Part shown: piece by piece, positions 23,822 through 33,394 of the stretch
Numbering within the stretch: the stretch's first letter is position 1
Layout of the letters: each line of letters opens with the position of its first letter
NCBI GenBank assembly: GCA_963704155.1
Contig: CAVPHF010000013.1
Coordinates: 1 to 64,000, forward strand
Direction: 5' to 3'
Length of the DNA: 64,000 nt
DNA from: Thiohalocapsa sp963704155
GTDB lineage: Bacteria > Pseudomonadota > Gammaproteobacteria > Chromatiales > Chromatiaceae
The notes under the pieces: generated by a model
Seen by the model: the letters and a program-made list of their open reading frames with translations, nothing else
Databases searched by the model: none
Told to the model about the DNA's origin: nothing
Program-made: the position numbers and the translations under genes

Positions 23822-25782
23822 AGGGCGCCGGCCCCTTTCAATTGCCCCATACCGGCTCCGGCGATGTCGAAATCGTCAGCGCCATCGATGCCGAGGTCGC
23901 GCAGTTCGACGCGCACGGCCGACTCGATGCCACCCGCGTCAAGCCCGCACAGCTGAAGCTGCTCATTGTGGTTGGCTTGTTCGACGCAGACGTCCGGAAG
24001 CCCCAGGTGTAGGCAGTGAACGGCCAGACCATGGGCGGCCAGCACCTCGGAGACCGCAGAGCCGGCACCCCCGGCAACGGTGTTCTCCTCAATGGTCACC
24101 AACAGTCGGTGACGCTCGGCCAAGTCCAGCACCAGGGCCTCGTCGATCGGCTTGACGAACCGCATGTTGGCGACGCTGGCGTCGAGCCGCTCGCCAACCT
24201 CCAGGCTCGGCGCCAGGCGGCTGCCGAATGCCAGCAACGCGACATCACGCCCGTGCCGGCGGATCTCGCCCTTGCCGATGGGCAAGGTGGTCGGCTCCTG
24301 CCGCACCTCGACGCCAGGGCCGCTGCCGCGCGGATAGCGGACCATGGCCGGGCCGGGGTGGTGGTAGGCGGTCTCGAGCATCTGCCGGCATTCATCCTCG
24401 TCGGCGGGCGCCATAATGACCAGATTGGGCAACGGACGAGCGTAGCTCAGATCGAAGCTGCCGGCATGGGTCGCACCGTCGGCACCCACCAAACCGGCGC
24501 GGTCGACGGCGAAGGTCACATCCAGCCTCTGCAGGCAGACATCATGCACCAGTTGGTCGTAGGCGCGCTGCAAGAAGGTGGAGTAAATGGCGACGACCGG
24601 CTTCATCCCCTCACAGGCCATGCCCGCGGCTAGCGTAATCGCGTGCTGCTCGGCGATGCCGACGTCGAAGTAACGCTTGGGGTAACGTTTGGAGAACTCC
24701 ACCAGCCCGGAGCCCTCGCGCATCGCTGGCGTGATGCCCAGGATGCGCTCGTCGCGGGCCGCCACATCGCACAACCAGTCGCCGAAGATCTGTGTATAGC
24801 TCTTGCCGCCGCCGGCCTTCTTGTGCATGGCACCGGTCTTCGAGTCGAACGGGGTGACGCCATGGTAGGTGGTCGGCGCATGCTCGGCGGGCTCATAGCC
24901 ATGGCCCTTCTGGGTCACGAGATGCAGCAGCCGCGGACCAGGCATCTTCTTCATGTTGGCCAGTGTCGAGATCACGGCGTCGATATCGTGCCCGTCGATT
25001 GGGCCTATGTAATTGAAGCCGAGTTCTTCGAACAGGGTGCTGGGCATGACCATGCCCTTCATATGCTCTTCCCAGCGCCCGACCAGCTGGCGCAGATTCG
25101 GCAGGCCGGCGAGCGCGCTCTTGCTGCCTTCACGCACGCGGGTATAGACACGTCCCGACAACAGCCTGGCCAGATGGCTGCTGATCGCCCCCACTGGTGG
25201 CGAAATGGACATCTCGTTGTCGTTGACGATGACCAGCAGATCCGGGTCGAGCGGACCGCCGTGATTGAGCGCCTCGAAAGCCATGCCGGCGCCGAGTGCA
25301 CCGTCGCCGATGACGGCGATGACATGCCGCTGCTCGCCCTTCAATCTCGCGGCGATGGACATGCCGAGCGCGGCACTGATCGAGGTGCTGGAGTGGCCGA
25401 CGCCGAAGGTGTCGTAGTCGCTCTCGCTGCGCTTGGGAAATCCGGACAATCCGCCCTTCTGGCGCATTCGCGACATCCGCTCACGCCGGCCGGTGAGAAT
25501 CTTGTGCGGATAGGCCTGATGACCAACGTCCCAGACGATACGGTCTTCGGGGGTATCGAAGACGTAGTGCAGCGCAATGCTCAGTTCGACCACGCCGAGG
25601 CCCGCGGCCAGGTGACCGCCGGTGCGGGAGACACTGTCGATCAAGAAGGCGCGCAGTTCAGCGGCCAGTTGCTCCAACTGCTGGCTGGGCAGCGCCCGCA
25701 GGTCCTTGGGGTCGTCGATCGTGCTCAGCAGCGGGTAGCGCTCGGCGTCGGTAGCGAAGGCTGTGCGGTGGGTGTCAGTCAT
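23818..25782 (-). CDS. dxs: 1-deoxy-D-xylulose-5-phosphate synthase
   Basis: A thiamine-diphosphate enzyme that condenses pyruvate and glyceraldehyde-3-phosphate, the first step of the MEP isoprenoid pathway and precursor supply for carotenoids, quinones and the bacteriochlorophyll tail. The 654-residue product shows the ThDP motif (IGDGALGAGMAFEALNHGG to VNDNEMSIS) and the central segment DVGIAEQHAIT, followed by the C-terminal transketolase domain. It is slightly longer than E. coli Dxs at the N-terminus. It begins the probable unit dxs, DUF945, gloB, lnt. Confidence 0.97.
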   Translation of the reverse strand: MTDTHRTAFATDAERYPLLSTIDDPKDLRALPSQQLEQLAAELRAFLIDSVSRTGGHLAAGLGVVELSIALHYVFDTPEDRIVWDVGHQAYPHKILTGRRERMSRMRQKGGLSGFPKRSESDYDTFGVGHSSTSISAALGMSIAARLKGEQRHVIAVIGDGALGAGMAFEALNHGGPLDPDLLVIVNDNEMSISPPVGAISSHLARLLSGRVYTRVREGSKSALAGLPNLRQLVGRWEEHMKGMVMPSTLFEELGFNYIGPIDGHDIDAVISTLANMKKMPGPRLLHLVTQKGHGYEPAEHAPTTYHGVTPFDSKTGAMHKKAGGGKSYTQIFGDWLCDVAARDERILGITPAMREGSGLVEFSKRYPKRYFDVGIAEQHAITLAAGMACEGMKPVVAIYSTFLQRAYDQLVHDVCLQRLDVTFAVDRAGLVGADGATHAGSFDLSYARPLPNLVIMAPADEDECRQMLETAYHHPGPAMVRYPRGSGPGVEVRQEPTTLPIGKGEIRRHGRDVALLAFGSRLAPSLEVGERLDASVANMRFVKPIDEALVLDLAERHRLLVTIEENTVAGGAGSAVSEVLAAHGLAVHCLHLGLPDVCVEQANHNEQLQLCGLDAGGIESAVRVELRDLGIDGADDFDIAGAGMGQLKGAGAL

Positions 25783-25965
25783 CGTTGGTGTAAAGGCAGC
25801 TGGACAAGACGTTGGAATTCTAGACGAAGCAGAGCGAGGAGGTGTCGATCGGTTGCATCGAAGTCCGGCACAACCGGCCGACGGCTGACCTGCATCAGGA
25901 TCGGCGGTTACCAGCAGGACGCCGCGGCCTCCGCCAGCGGTGCTGCCGGGGCTGCAAGGGCCGAT

Positions 25966-28212
25966 TCAGTGTGGACGTTCGGCTGAACCGTGCTCGTACC
26001 AAATCAGGTGCTCGAGAAGCTCCGCAACGCGAGAAACGGATGCCTGTACCCCGCCCAGCATCTCGGGCACCTGTTCCAGGTCGACACCGTCGGTAATCTC
26101 CAAGGCGGCGAGCTGAGCATTGCGCACAAGGCCAGCGAAGAGGTTTCGATAGAGCAGGTCCTCCTCCGAGGCGAGCGGGACGCCCATGCTTCGCGGCGGC
26201 TCATTGAACACCTCGGCCTGGAAACGCCGGCGCGCACTGTCGGCGCGCCGGCGCTGGCCGATCTCAGTCAACAGCAGCACATAGCCGAGCGCCTGGCCCG
26301 GGGCGGACAGCACCGGGTCGGCCCGAATCAGACAGGGAGCCGCCTCGGCCTCTGCGCTGAAAACGCCCTGCGCGGAGGCCTCCCCGTGCTGCGGGCGCGA
26401 CCTACTGACAGGCGGGACGCGGATCATGACTTCGCCGCGCCACGGCCGTTGAGCGCCGAGCAGTTCCTGCAGCCGCAGCGCCACTTCTTCAGCAGGCTCG
26501 AAGACACTGGTCAGGGCCTCCAGCGAGCGCGGCCTGTCATGGCCCTCGGGCAGCAGCGCAAGCAGTGCTTCGTTGATGACCAGTAGACTGCCATCACGAT
26601 CGGCGACCACCATCGGCTGATCGGAGTCGTGCACCTGGCTGCGCACCTGTCGGAGCTGATCCTGCACGAGCAAAATACGCACGGCGCGGAACTGCTGAAT
26701 CACGTCGGCAACGGACTCGCCGATCAGCCGGGCCGTGGTCTGATCCGCCGCCGACCAATGCTCGGACGTTCCCTCGACCAGCTGGCGCCATTGCTCAAAC
26801 GAGCGGCGCGGCGAAAGCTGCTTCGGATCATCGCCAATCTCCACCGGCTTGAACGGATTACCGGCCCAGACCAGGGTGCGCATCTGTTCGGGGCGCAGCC
26901 AGATCAGATAATCGCCGGGACGCGCGGACAAAGGCACCGCCATCACGCCGCTGACCAAGTGCCGCAGCCGCACGAACTGCGGCGCGTGCTCGCCAAGACA
27001 TGCGCAGGCCGACACAGGCGCGCGCGGCAAGCCGTCGAGCCATCTGGCGATGGCGCGCAGGTCATCGGAAGACGGCACCTCGCCAATGCTGAGCAACTCG
27101 CCGTCAAGCAGCAGCGCGGCGCCGCTTGCTTGGAGCGGCTGCAACAATGCCTGCGGACTCTCGAATAGCGCCGCCTTCCAATCGCCGTCGCGAGAGATGG
27201 CCTCGACCATGCGGTGCTCCAAGCGCCGCACCGACAGCTCGGCACGCGCCCGGGCAAAGCTCTCCAGCGCCGCAATGCGGGTTGCCACCACCTCGCCGAG
27301 CAGTTCGCACAGATCGCGCACCTGATGCGGAACGAAGCGCGGGCTGTAGTGATGGCAGGCGATCAGCCCCCAGAGCTTGTCGCCGGCCATCAGTGAGACG
27401 ACCAAGGTCGCCGCGACACCCATGTTCTTCAGGTACTGAATATGGATCGGCGACATACTGCGCAGCGCGCACAGCGACATGTCCAGGTCCTCGCCGGTCA
27501 GCGGCGAGAAGCGGGGCTCGATCGGGACCGGAACATAGTCCACGTCCACCAGCAAGCGCACGCGATTGCGCATGTACAGACGTCGGGCGATCTGTGGGAT
27601 GTCGGAAGCCGGGTAGCGATTGCCGAGATAGGGCTCGAGTTCGGGGTCGCGCTGCTCGGCGAATACCTGCCCGTGCCCGGCCTCATCGAACCGGTAGACC
27701 ATCACCCGATCGTAACCGGTGATGTCCTTGAGCAGTCGGGCGGTCTCGTCGCATAGATGTGACAAGGTCGGCGCAGCGGTCAGCTGCGTCAAGGCCGCGT
27801 CGATACCTCGAACCAGCTCCAGATGCGGCTGAGCCGGTTCCAGCTCGACCACGAGTCCGCCGGCGCTCGGGCGGTGGAGCAGACCGTCGAAGGTGCTCTG
27901 CGGGTCTTCCAGCTTGCAGCGAAAGGCGACAGGGATTCGATCCAGCCTGCCGGTCAGGTGCTGCCGCACACGCCTGTCCAGCTCGGCCGAGACCTGGCCC
28001 AAGGCGCGACCGATGGGCGGATCGTCCAAGCCAAGCACCGAGGCGGCGTTGGCGCTCGCTTGCAGCACCACCAAGTCCGGCTCGTCCATCACCAGCAGCA
28101 CCCCATGGGGCTGAATCGAACCGGCACGGTGGATCTGCTCACGCTCGCAATTGCTGAGGTCAGCCTCACCGAAGGCGGGTGGCGAGATGGGAGATAGTGA
28201 CACCGGATTCAA
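25966..28212 (-). CDS. Bacteriophytochrome without a histidine kinase domain
   Basis: A red/far-red photoreceptor of 748 residues. Cys22 in DLSNCEREQIH is placed for biliverdin attachment. A PAS domain (about 20-130) is followed by GAF (about 140-315) with the DIP motif at 204-206 and chromophore-pocket histidines in SPIHIQYLKNMGV and CHHYSPR, then PHY (about 320-500) with the tongue motif PRRSF at 468-472. A second PAS lies at about 520-635. The last 110 residues form helices without an H-box or kinase ATPase motifs. This matches, from memory, the RpBphP1/BrBphP type that acts on the repressor PpsR to control photosynthesis genes. The start is a TTG; no better start is visible. No haem oxygenase gene is adjacent. 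Confidence 0.93.
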   Translation of the reverse strand: MNPVSLSPISPPAFGEADLSNCEREQIHRAGSIQPHGVLLVMDEPDLVVLQASANAASVLGLDDPPIGRALGQVSAELDRRVRQHLTGRLDRIPVAFRCKLEDPQSTFDGLLHRPSAGGLVVELEPAQPHLELVRGIDAALTQLTAAPTLSHLCDETARLLKDITGYDRVMVYRFDEAGHGQVFAEQRDPELEPYLGNRYPASDIPQIARRLYMRNRVRLLVDVDYVPVPIEPRFSPLTGEDLDMSLCALRSMSPIHIQYLKNMGVAATLVVSLMAGDKLWGLIACHHYSPRFVPHQVRDLCELLGEVVATRIAALESFARARAELSVRRLEHRMVEAISRDGDWKAALFESPQALLQPLQASGAALLLDGELLSIGEVPSSDDLRAIARWLDGLPRAPVSACACLGEHAPQFVRLRHLVSGVMAVPLSARPGDYLIWLRPEQMRTLVWAGNPFKPVEIGDDPKQLSPRRSFEQWRQLVEGTSEHWSAADQTTARLIGESVADVIQQFRAVRILLVQDQLRQVRSQVHDSDQPMVVADRDGSLLVINEALLALLPEGHDRPRSLEALTSVFEPAEEVALRLQELLGAQRPWRGEVMIRVPPVSRSRPQHGEASAQGVFSAEAEAAPCLIRADPVLSAPGQALGYVLLLTEIGQRRRADSARRRFQAEVFNEPPRSMGVPLASEEDLLYRNLFAGLVRNAQLAALEITDGVDLEQVPEMLGGVQASVSRVAELLEHLIWYEHGSAERPH

Positions 28213-28344
28213 ACTCGATCAAAGGACATCGGCTGGCGAGCGCCAGCCACTGGTCGCTCGCTTGTGACGCGGCCATCTACAAACCGGCCGCTCGCTCCCG
28301 CGGCGCGCATCGAAGCCGGTCGTGAGCATCGCTGCCGCGCCCCG

Positions 28345-28394
28345 GTCATGCCGCCCTTGGTCATCCCTCCAATCGTCATGCTTGCCAGAGTCAT
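28345..28394. repeat. Four GTCAT units at exact 15-bp spacing
   Basis: GTCAT occurs at 28345, 28360, 28375 and 28390, one period every 15 bp, with partly similar filler. Read on the minus strand this also encodes a short MTxGG-type pentapeptide repeat in a 61-codon frame (28394-28209) that overlaps the bacteriophytochrome start by 4 bp. It could be an array of binding sites upstream of that gene or a decayed tandem repeat. I see no direct evidence of function. Confidence 0.5.
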
Positions 28395-28397
28395 GCC

Positions 28398-29240
28398 TCA
28401 TGGTACGGCTTGGTTTTGCTTCGGCACAACTTCGATCTGAAACAGCCTCGGCCAATGCTTGCCAGTCACGAACAGTCGGCTTCCGGCCCGGTCGTAAGCG
28501 ATCCCGTTCAGCACCGCCTCCGAGTCCGGCCGCTCGCCGCGGGGCAGCAGGCCGGTCAGGTCGACATAGCCGAGCACCCTGCCATCCGCCGGCGCTATAC
28601 GGACCAGCCTGTCTTCATGCCAGATGTTCGCCCACAGCTCGCCGTCGATGAACTCGAGCTCGTTCAAGCGTGTCACCGGCTTTGCCCCATCGCGCACGCG
28701 CACCCGGCGAACCTCCTGTTGCGTGGCAGGGTCGAGGAACCGAATGCTGTCGGTGCCGTCGCTGACGATCCAATGCCGCCCGTCTTGGGTGATGCCCCAG
28801 CCCTCCCCAGGCAAAGGAAACGCACCAATCGGCGTGAATGTGGCGCGATCGAAGCGCAGGCCGAGCTGCGAACGCCACGTCAACTGGACGATCTCGTCCT
28901 CCCACACCGTGATGCCCTCGCCGAACAGGCGCGCGGGCAGCGCCACCTGCCGTTCTACCCGACCCGACGACAGATCGACCAACCGCAGGGTCGAAAGGCC
29001 GTGGCGGCCGGTTCCCTCGAACAGCTCGCCTGCGTCGAAGGCAAGCCCCTGCGTGAAGGCGCTCGAATCGTGCGGATAGCTGGCGATCACGCGGTAGCCA
29101 TGCACTGGAACGCCCGTTGCCCCGGCACCGGCGACGACAACGATCAGCGCACCGGCGGCAACCATGGCGAGCATCAGCACCGACGCCAGTGCGCGGCGTC
29201 TCGTCAAAACCCTCATCACCAGCACCCTAATCACGGACAT
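28398..29240 (-). CDS. Glutaminyl-peptide cyclotransferase, beta-propeller type
   Basis: It converts N-terminal glutamine of peptides to pyroglutamate. The 280-residue product has an N-terminal anchor or signal (about residues 14-42) and then the five-bladed propeller of plant and bacterial glutaminyl cyclases. Recognisable family segments are PHDSSAFTQGLAF, LFEGTGRHGLS, LNELEFIDGELWANIW and VLNGIAYD. The enzyme would act outside the cytoplasm. It lies 21 bp downstream of recQ and may be co-transcribed with it, though I see no functional link. Confidence 0.9.
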   Translation of the reverse strand: MSVIRVLVMRVLTRRRALASVLMLAMVAAGALIVVVAGAGATGVPVHGYRVIASYPHDSSAFTQGLAFDAGELFEGTGRHGLSTLRLVDLSSGRVERQVALPARLFGEGITVWEDEIVQLTWRSQLGLRFDRATFTPIGAFPLPGEGWGITQDGRHWIVSDGTDSIRFLDPATQQEVRRVRVRDGAKPVTRLNELEFIDGELWANIWHEDRLVRIAPADGRVLGYVDLTGLLPRGERPDSEAVLNGIAYDRAGSRLFVTGKHWPRLFQIEVVPKQNQAVP

Positions 29241-29261
29241 CGGTGACCGAATCGCGCTGCG

Positions 29262-31505
29262 TCAGACCGACTGGGCCGCGCGAATGCATCGCAGCAGGCC
29301 ATAGTCATACTCGCCATTCAACGCATCATAGACGGGTTTTAGGGTCTCCATCGAACCTGCGGACAGCTGGTCGAAGGCGTAGCGGATGGTCTTCAGCTCG
29401 TCGTCACTCAAGCTCACGACATCCTGCAATTCGACCTCTCCGTCTTCGATGCAGCGCGCGAGATGACTATAGACGGTCGTGCGCTTGAGGTCGCGTCGAG
29501 CCGCGATCTGCTCCAATGACGCACCCGAGCGGAACAACTCAAGGGTCTCGCGAATGGTTCCGCTAAGGCCATGATCCCGGCCGCGTGCATCGACTCCGCG
29601 CGTCGTCGCCGCCGGCGGCGGCGTCTCGGGCAGCGGCGGAACATCGGCCGGTCGGCCGAATTCGGACTCATGCGCGGCGAGGACGGCGAGGATGTCATCC
29701 CCGTAGCGCTCGCGCTTGACGGCGCCGATTCCGCTGATACGTCCAAGCTCGTCCAACGTGCGGGGCCTGTATAAGAGCATATCGCGCAAGGTTGCGTCGC
29801 TGAAGACCACGTACGGCGGCACATTTTGCTCCAATGCGAGTTCGCGACGGCGTTGCCGCAATCGCTGCCAAAGCGCGTTGGCTTCCGGATCGCTGGGGGT
29901 CGCAAGCGGTGCGGCCCGGTCCGAAGCGCGCGAACCGCCGCGAGCGCGCTTGCGCTCCGCATCCTGCCGGAAGCGGACCTGCCGCTCACCACGCAGCACC
30001 GGTCGGCTCTGCTCGGTGAGCTTGAGCGCGCCATAGGCCTCGATATCGGCCGCGAGCAGCCCGGCAGCGACGAGCTGCCGGTAGACCGACCGCCATTGCT
30101 CGGCGCTCAGCTCCTTACCGATACCGAAGGTGCTGACCTGGTCATGGCCAAAGCGACGGATGCGTTCCAGGTCCTTGCCCAGCAGCACGTCGGCGAGATA
30201 GCCGGCGCCGAAACGCTGGCCGGTGCGATGGACACAGGACATGGCCTTTTGCGCCGCAACCGTGCCGTCCCAAGTCTTGACAGGCGTCAGGCAGGTGTCG
30301 CAGTTGCCGCAGGGCAGCTCCACGCACTCGCCGAAGTAGTTCAGCAGCACCTGACGGCGGCATTCGGTGCTCTCGCACAGACCGACCAATGTATTGAGTT
30401 TTTGCAACTCGACACGCTTGAATCTGTCGTCGGCCTCGGACTGCTCGATGATGCGCCGCATCGTGACCACGTCCGACAAGCCATAGGCGAGCCAAGCGTC
30501 GGCGGGCAGACCGTCGCGCCCCGCACGACCGGTCTCCTGGTAGTAGGCCTCGACGCTCTTCGGCAGGTCCATGTGCGCGACAAAGCGGACGTCCGGCTTA
30601 TCGATGCCCATGCCGAAAGCGATGGTGGCGACGATGATCACACCCTCGCCGCGCAGGAATTCTACCTGGTGCGCACGGCGCTGCTCGGCGGGCATCCCCG
30701 CGTGGTAGGGCAGGGCATTGAATCCCTGGTCCTTAAGAAAGGCAGCGGTCTCATCGACCTTCTTGCGCGAGAGGCAATAGACAATACCGGCATCGCCGGC
30801 GTGCTCCTCGCGCAGGAACTCTAGCAACTGACGGCGAGGCTGGGTCTTGTCGAGGATGCGGTAGCGGATGTTGGGTCGGTCGAAGCTGGAGACGAACCGG
30901 CGCGCTCGGCCCAAATTCAGCCGGGCGATGATCTCGTTGCGGGTCGGATGGTCGGCGGTCGCCGTCAGCGCGATGCGCGGAACGGCCGGCCAACGCTCGT
31001 GCAGCAGGTTGAGCTGGATATACTCGGGCCGAAAATCATGGCCCCACTGCGAAACGCAGTGGGCCTCGTCGATGGCGAACAGCGACACGCTCGATTGCGC
31101 CAGCAGCGTCAGAAAGCGTTCCGTGAGCAGGCGTTCCGGCGCGACGTAGAGCAGATCGAGACCGCCTGCCAGCAGCGTGCTTTCGACCTCCGCCTGTTCG
31201 TTGAGGGGCAACGACGAGTTCAGAAAGGCGGCGCGCACGCCGACCTGCCGCAGCGCATCCACTTGGTCCTGCATCAGCGCAATCAGCGGCGAGACGACCA
31301 CGCCCGTGCCTTCGCGCAACAACGCCGGAATCTGATAGCAGAGCGACTTACCGCCGCCCGTCGGCATCAACACCAGGGCATCGCCGCCGGCCAAGACGTG
31401 CTCGACGACCTGCTGCTGGGCGCCGCGAAAGCCCGGGTAGCCAAACACGCGCTTCAGCACGTCCAGTGGACCGTCGCGCTGCGGATGCCAGTGCCCAATC
31501 TGCAT
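29262..31505 (-). CDS. recQ: ATP-dependent DNA helicase RecQ
   Basis: A 3'-5' DNA helicase acting in recombination and repair. The 747-residue product has a superfamily 2 helicase core (Walker A PTGGGKSLCYQ; DEAH box in IDEAHCVSQWGHDFRP), the RQC zinc site with CRRQVLLNYFGE and CGNCDTC, a winged helix, an HRDC domain (about 530-610) and a C-terminal helix-turn-helix extension (about 650-747). It is about 140 residues longer than E. coli RecQ because of that last domain, a layout found in several bacterial RecQ proteins. The ATG at 31505 has AGAGG upstream. Confidence 0.96.
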   Translation of the reverse strand: MQIGHWHPQRDGPLDVLKRVFGYPGFRGAQQQVVEHVLAGGDALVLMPTGGGKSLCYQIPALLREGTGVVVSPLIALMQDQVDALRQVGVRAAFLNSSLPLNEQAEVESTLLAGGLDLLYVAPERLLTERFLTLLAQSSVSLFAIDEAHCVSQWGHDFRPEYIQLNLLHERWPAVPRIALTATADHPTRNEIIARLNLGRARRFVSSFDRPNIRYRILDKTQPRRQLLEFLREEHAGDAGIVYCLSRKKVDETAAFLKDQGFNALPYHAGMPAEQRRAHQVEFLRGEGVIIVATIAFGMGIDKPDVRFVAHMDLPKSVEAYYQETGRAGRDGLPADAWLAYGLSDVVTMRRIIEQSEADDRFKRVELQKLNTLVGLCESTECRRQVLLNYFGECVELPCGNCDTCLTPVKTWDGTVAAQKAMSCVHRTGQRFGAGYLADVLLGKDLERIRRFGHDQVSTFGIGKELSAEQWRSVYRQLVAAGLLAADIEAYGALKLTEQSRPVLRGERQVRFRQDAERKRARGGSRASDRAAPLATPSDPEANALWQRLRQRRRELALEQNVPPYVVFSDATLRDMLLYRPRTLDELGRISGIGAVKRERYGDDILAVLAAHESEFGRPADVPPLPETPPPAATTRGVDARGRDHGLSGTIRETLELFRSGASLEQIAARRDLKRTTVYSHLARCIEDGEVELQDVVSLSDDELKTIRYAFDQLSAGSMETLKPVYDALNGEYDYGLLRCIRAAQSV

Positions 31506-31733
31506 ATCAAGCCTCTACCCTGGTCGTGGTCAACAGTCGTCGCCGACTGGATTCTATCCAATGGTGGCAGACGCGGCTTTAGACCAACCGACGACAGGCT
31601 GGACCAAGCATCTATCGGGATCTGAGACCATCGGCTTGAGAGGGGCTCGCTCCGGGTGCATGATCGGTGCAACAGCAACACCGGCGCAGCCGTTGCGCCG
31701 ATGCGAACAAGCGAGAACGGAGGAACAAACCCG

Positions 31734-32732
31734 ATGAAGGCGATCCTGATGCGCGAGCCCGGCGGTCCAGAGGTCCTGCTGGAAACGGAATTGCCGGTCC
31801 CCGAGCTTCAAGCCCCAACCGAGGTGCTGGTAAGACTCGCCGCCGCCGGCGTCAACCCGATCGACACCAAGATTCGCAGCCGCGGCCCACTGCTCCCAGA
31901 CACGCTCACCGCCGTGCTCGGCTGCGACGGCGCAGGAACGATAGAGGCCGTGGGCGAGCAGGTGAGCCGATTCAAACCAGGTGATCCGGTCTGGTTCTGT
32001 CACGGCGGCCTCGGCGGCCCCAACGGAAACTATGCCGAGTATATCGTCGTCGACGAGGCAGTGGCACAACCGAAACCGGCCGCTTTGGATTTCGTCCACG
32101 CGGCCGCCGCACCCCTGGTGCTGATCACCGCCTGGGAGGCGCTCTATGACCGCGCCCGTATACGCGAGGGCCAGACGGTATTGGTCCACGCCGGCGCCGG
32201 CGGCGTTGGTCATGTCGCCATACAGCTCGCGCGGCTGGCGGGTGCGCGCGTGGCGGCCACCGTCAGCAGCCCGGAGAAGGCCGAGTTCGTGCACGCGCTG
32301 GGCGCGGAATGCGCCATCAACTACCGTGACGAAGATCTGGTCGACGCCATCGCCGACTGGACCGAGGGCCGCGGCGTCGATGTCGCTTTCGATACCGTCG
32401 GACCCGAGGTGTTGCAGCGCACCATCCCGGCCATGGCAGTCTACGGCGACCTGGTGACCATCCTCGACCCGGGACCGATCGATCTCAAGGAGGCGCGCAA
32501 CCGCAACCTGCGGATCAGCCTGGAGCTGATGCTGACACCGCAACTGCGAGGCAGCAACGAGGCCATCGCCGCCCAGGGGGAAATCCTGCGCCGCTGCGGC
32601 GAGTTATTCGACCAGGCTAAGCTGCAGATTCATGTCAGCGAGACCTTCCCGCTCAGTCGCGCCTCCAGCGCGCATCGTGCAATCGAGGCCGGTCACACCA
32701 AAGGCAAGCTGGTGCTGACGATCGGACCATGA
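31734..32732 (+). CDS. Quinone oxidoreductase-like MDR-family dehydrogenase
   Basis: A cytoplasmic medium-chain reductase of 332 residues. It has the family's N-terminal GroES-like fold with GCDGAGTIEAVG and an NADP(H)-binding motif AGAGGVGHVAIQLA. The zinc ligands of alcohol dehydrogenases are missing, so it is more like quinone or enone reductases; the substrate is unknown. The ATG at 31734 has GGAGGA ten bases upstream; the frame opens earlier but has no other good site. It overlaps the following phosphoesterase gene by 4 bp. Confidence 0.88.
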   Translation: MKAILMREPGGPEVLLETELPVPELQAPTEVLVRLAAAGVNPIDTKIRSRGPLLPDTLTAVLGCDGAGTIEAVGEQVSRFKPGDPVWFCHGGLGGPNGNYAEYIVVDEAVAQPKPAALDFVHAAAAPLVLITAWEALYDRARIREGQTVLVHAGAGGVGHVAIQLARLAGARVAATVSSPEKAEFVHALGAECAINYRDEDLVDAIADWTEGRGVDVAFDTVGPEVLQRTIPAMAVYGDLVTILDPGPIDLKEARNRNLRISLELMLTPQLRGSNEAIAAQGEILRRCGELFDQAKLQIHVSETFPLSRASSAHRAIEAGHTKGKLVLTIGP

Positions 32733-33337
32733 TTCGTATCGCACTCGTTTCCGACACCCATGGCCAGCTCGACCCGCGCATCGCCGAGTTGGTGCGCGGC
32801 TGCGACCTCGCCGTACATGGCGGCGACATCGGCAACGCCAGCGTTCTGACGCGGCTGCGGCCGCGCGCTGGGCAGGTGCACGCCGTGCGCGGCAACAACG
32901 ACGTTGAGAGCAAATGGCCAGAGGCGGAGCAGACCGTCCTCGCGGGTCTGCCGGAACAGGTCGTGCTAACGCTGCCAGGCGGACAACTGGTGTTGATCCA
33001 TGGCCATCAGGGCAGCGCGTCCGGCCGCCACGAACGACTGCGGCGCCAGTTTCCGAACGCCCGCGCGATCGTCTACGGCCACAGCCACCGACTGGTGGCA
33101 GACCAGACTGCCATCCCATGGGTGCTCAACCCCGGCGCCGCCGGCCGTACACGGACCTATGGCGGGCCGTCGTGCATGGTGCTGACGGCGAGCGACGGAC
33201 ACTGGGCGCTGGCGACCCATCGCTTTCCGCTCGCCGGCAATGCCACGCTCAAGACCAGAGCACATCCCCACGGACCAACATCAACGCAAGCCCGATCGCT
33301 GCCAAAGAGGACTGGCCATTTACCGTCTGTCGGCTAA
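32729..33337 (+). CDS. YfcE/MJ0936-type metallophosphoesterase
   Basis: A calcineurin-like phosphoesterase of 202 residues. All five metal-site motifs are present: DTHG (9-12), GDIG, GNND, the HGHQ segment and GHSH. Relatives hydrolyse phosphodiester bonds of small molecules in the cytoplasm; the natural substrate is unknown. It is translationally coupled (ATGA) to the preceding oxidoreductase. The last 35 residues or so lie beyond the fold and are rich in His, Pro and Thr. Confidence 0.88.
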   Translation: MIRIALVSDTHGQLDPRIAELVRGCDLAVHGGDIGNASVLTRLRPRAGQVHAVRGNNDVESKWPEAEQTVLAGLPEQVVLTLPGGQLVLIHGHQGSASGRHERLRRQFPNARAIVYGHSHRLVADQTAIPWVLNPGAAGRTRTYGGPSCMVLTASDGHWALATHRFPLAGNATLKTRAHPHGPTSTQARSLPKRTGHLPSVG

Positions 33338-33360
33338 GGTCCAGAATGGCTCAATACGCA

Positions 33361-33388
33361 TTGCAGAATCGCGAATCTGGTCTAGTCT
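33361..33388 (+). promoter_or_regulatory. Candidate promoter of a small RNA
   Basis: TTGCAG at 33361-33366 and TAGTCT at 33383-33388 are separated by 16 bp. They lie in a gene-free stretch 100 bp upstream of a strong terminator. The boxes are weak matches and this is a prediction only. Confidence 0.35.
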
Positions 33389-33394
33389 CATATA

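Noticed and set aside
28209..28394. 61-codon minus-strand frame with an MTxGG-like repeat, overlapping the phytochrome start
   Set aside because: No ribosome-binding site or family, and it is explained by the 15-bp repeat; I list the repeat instead and keep the frame as an alternative only.
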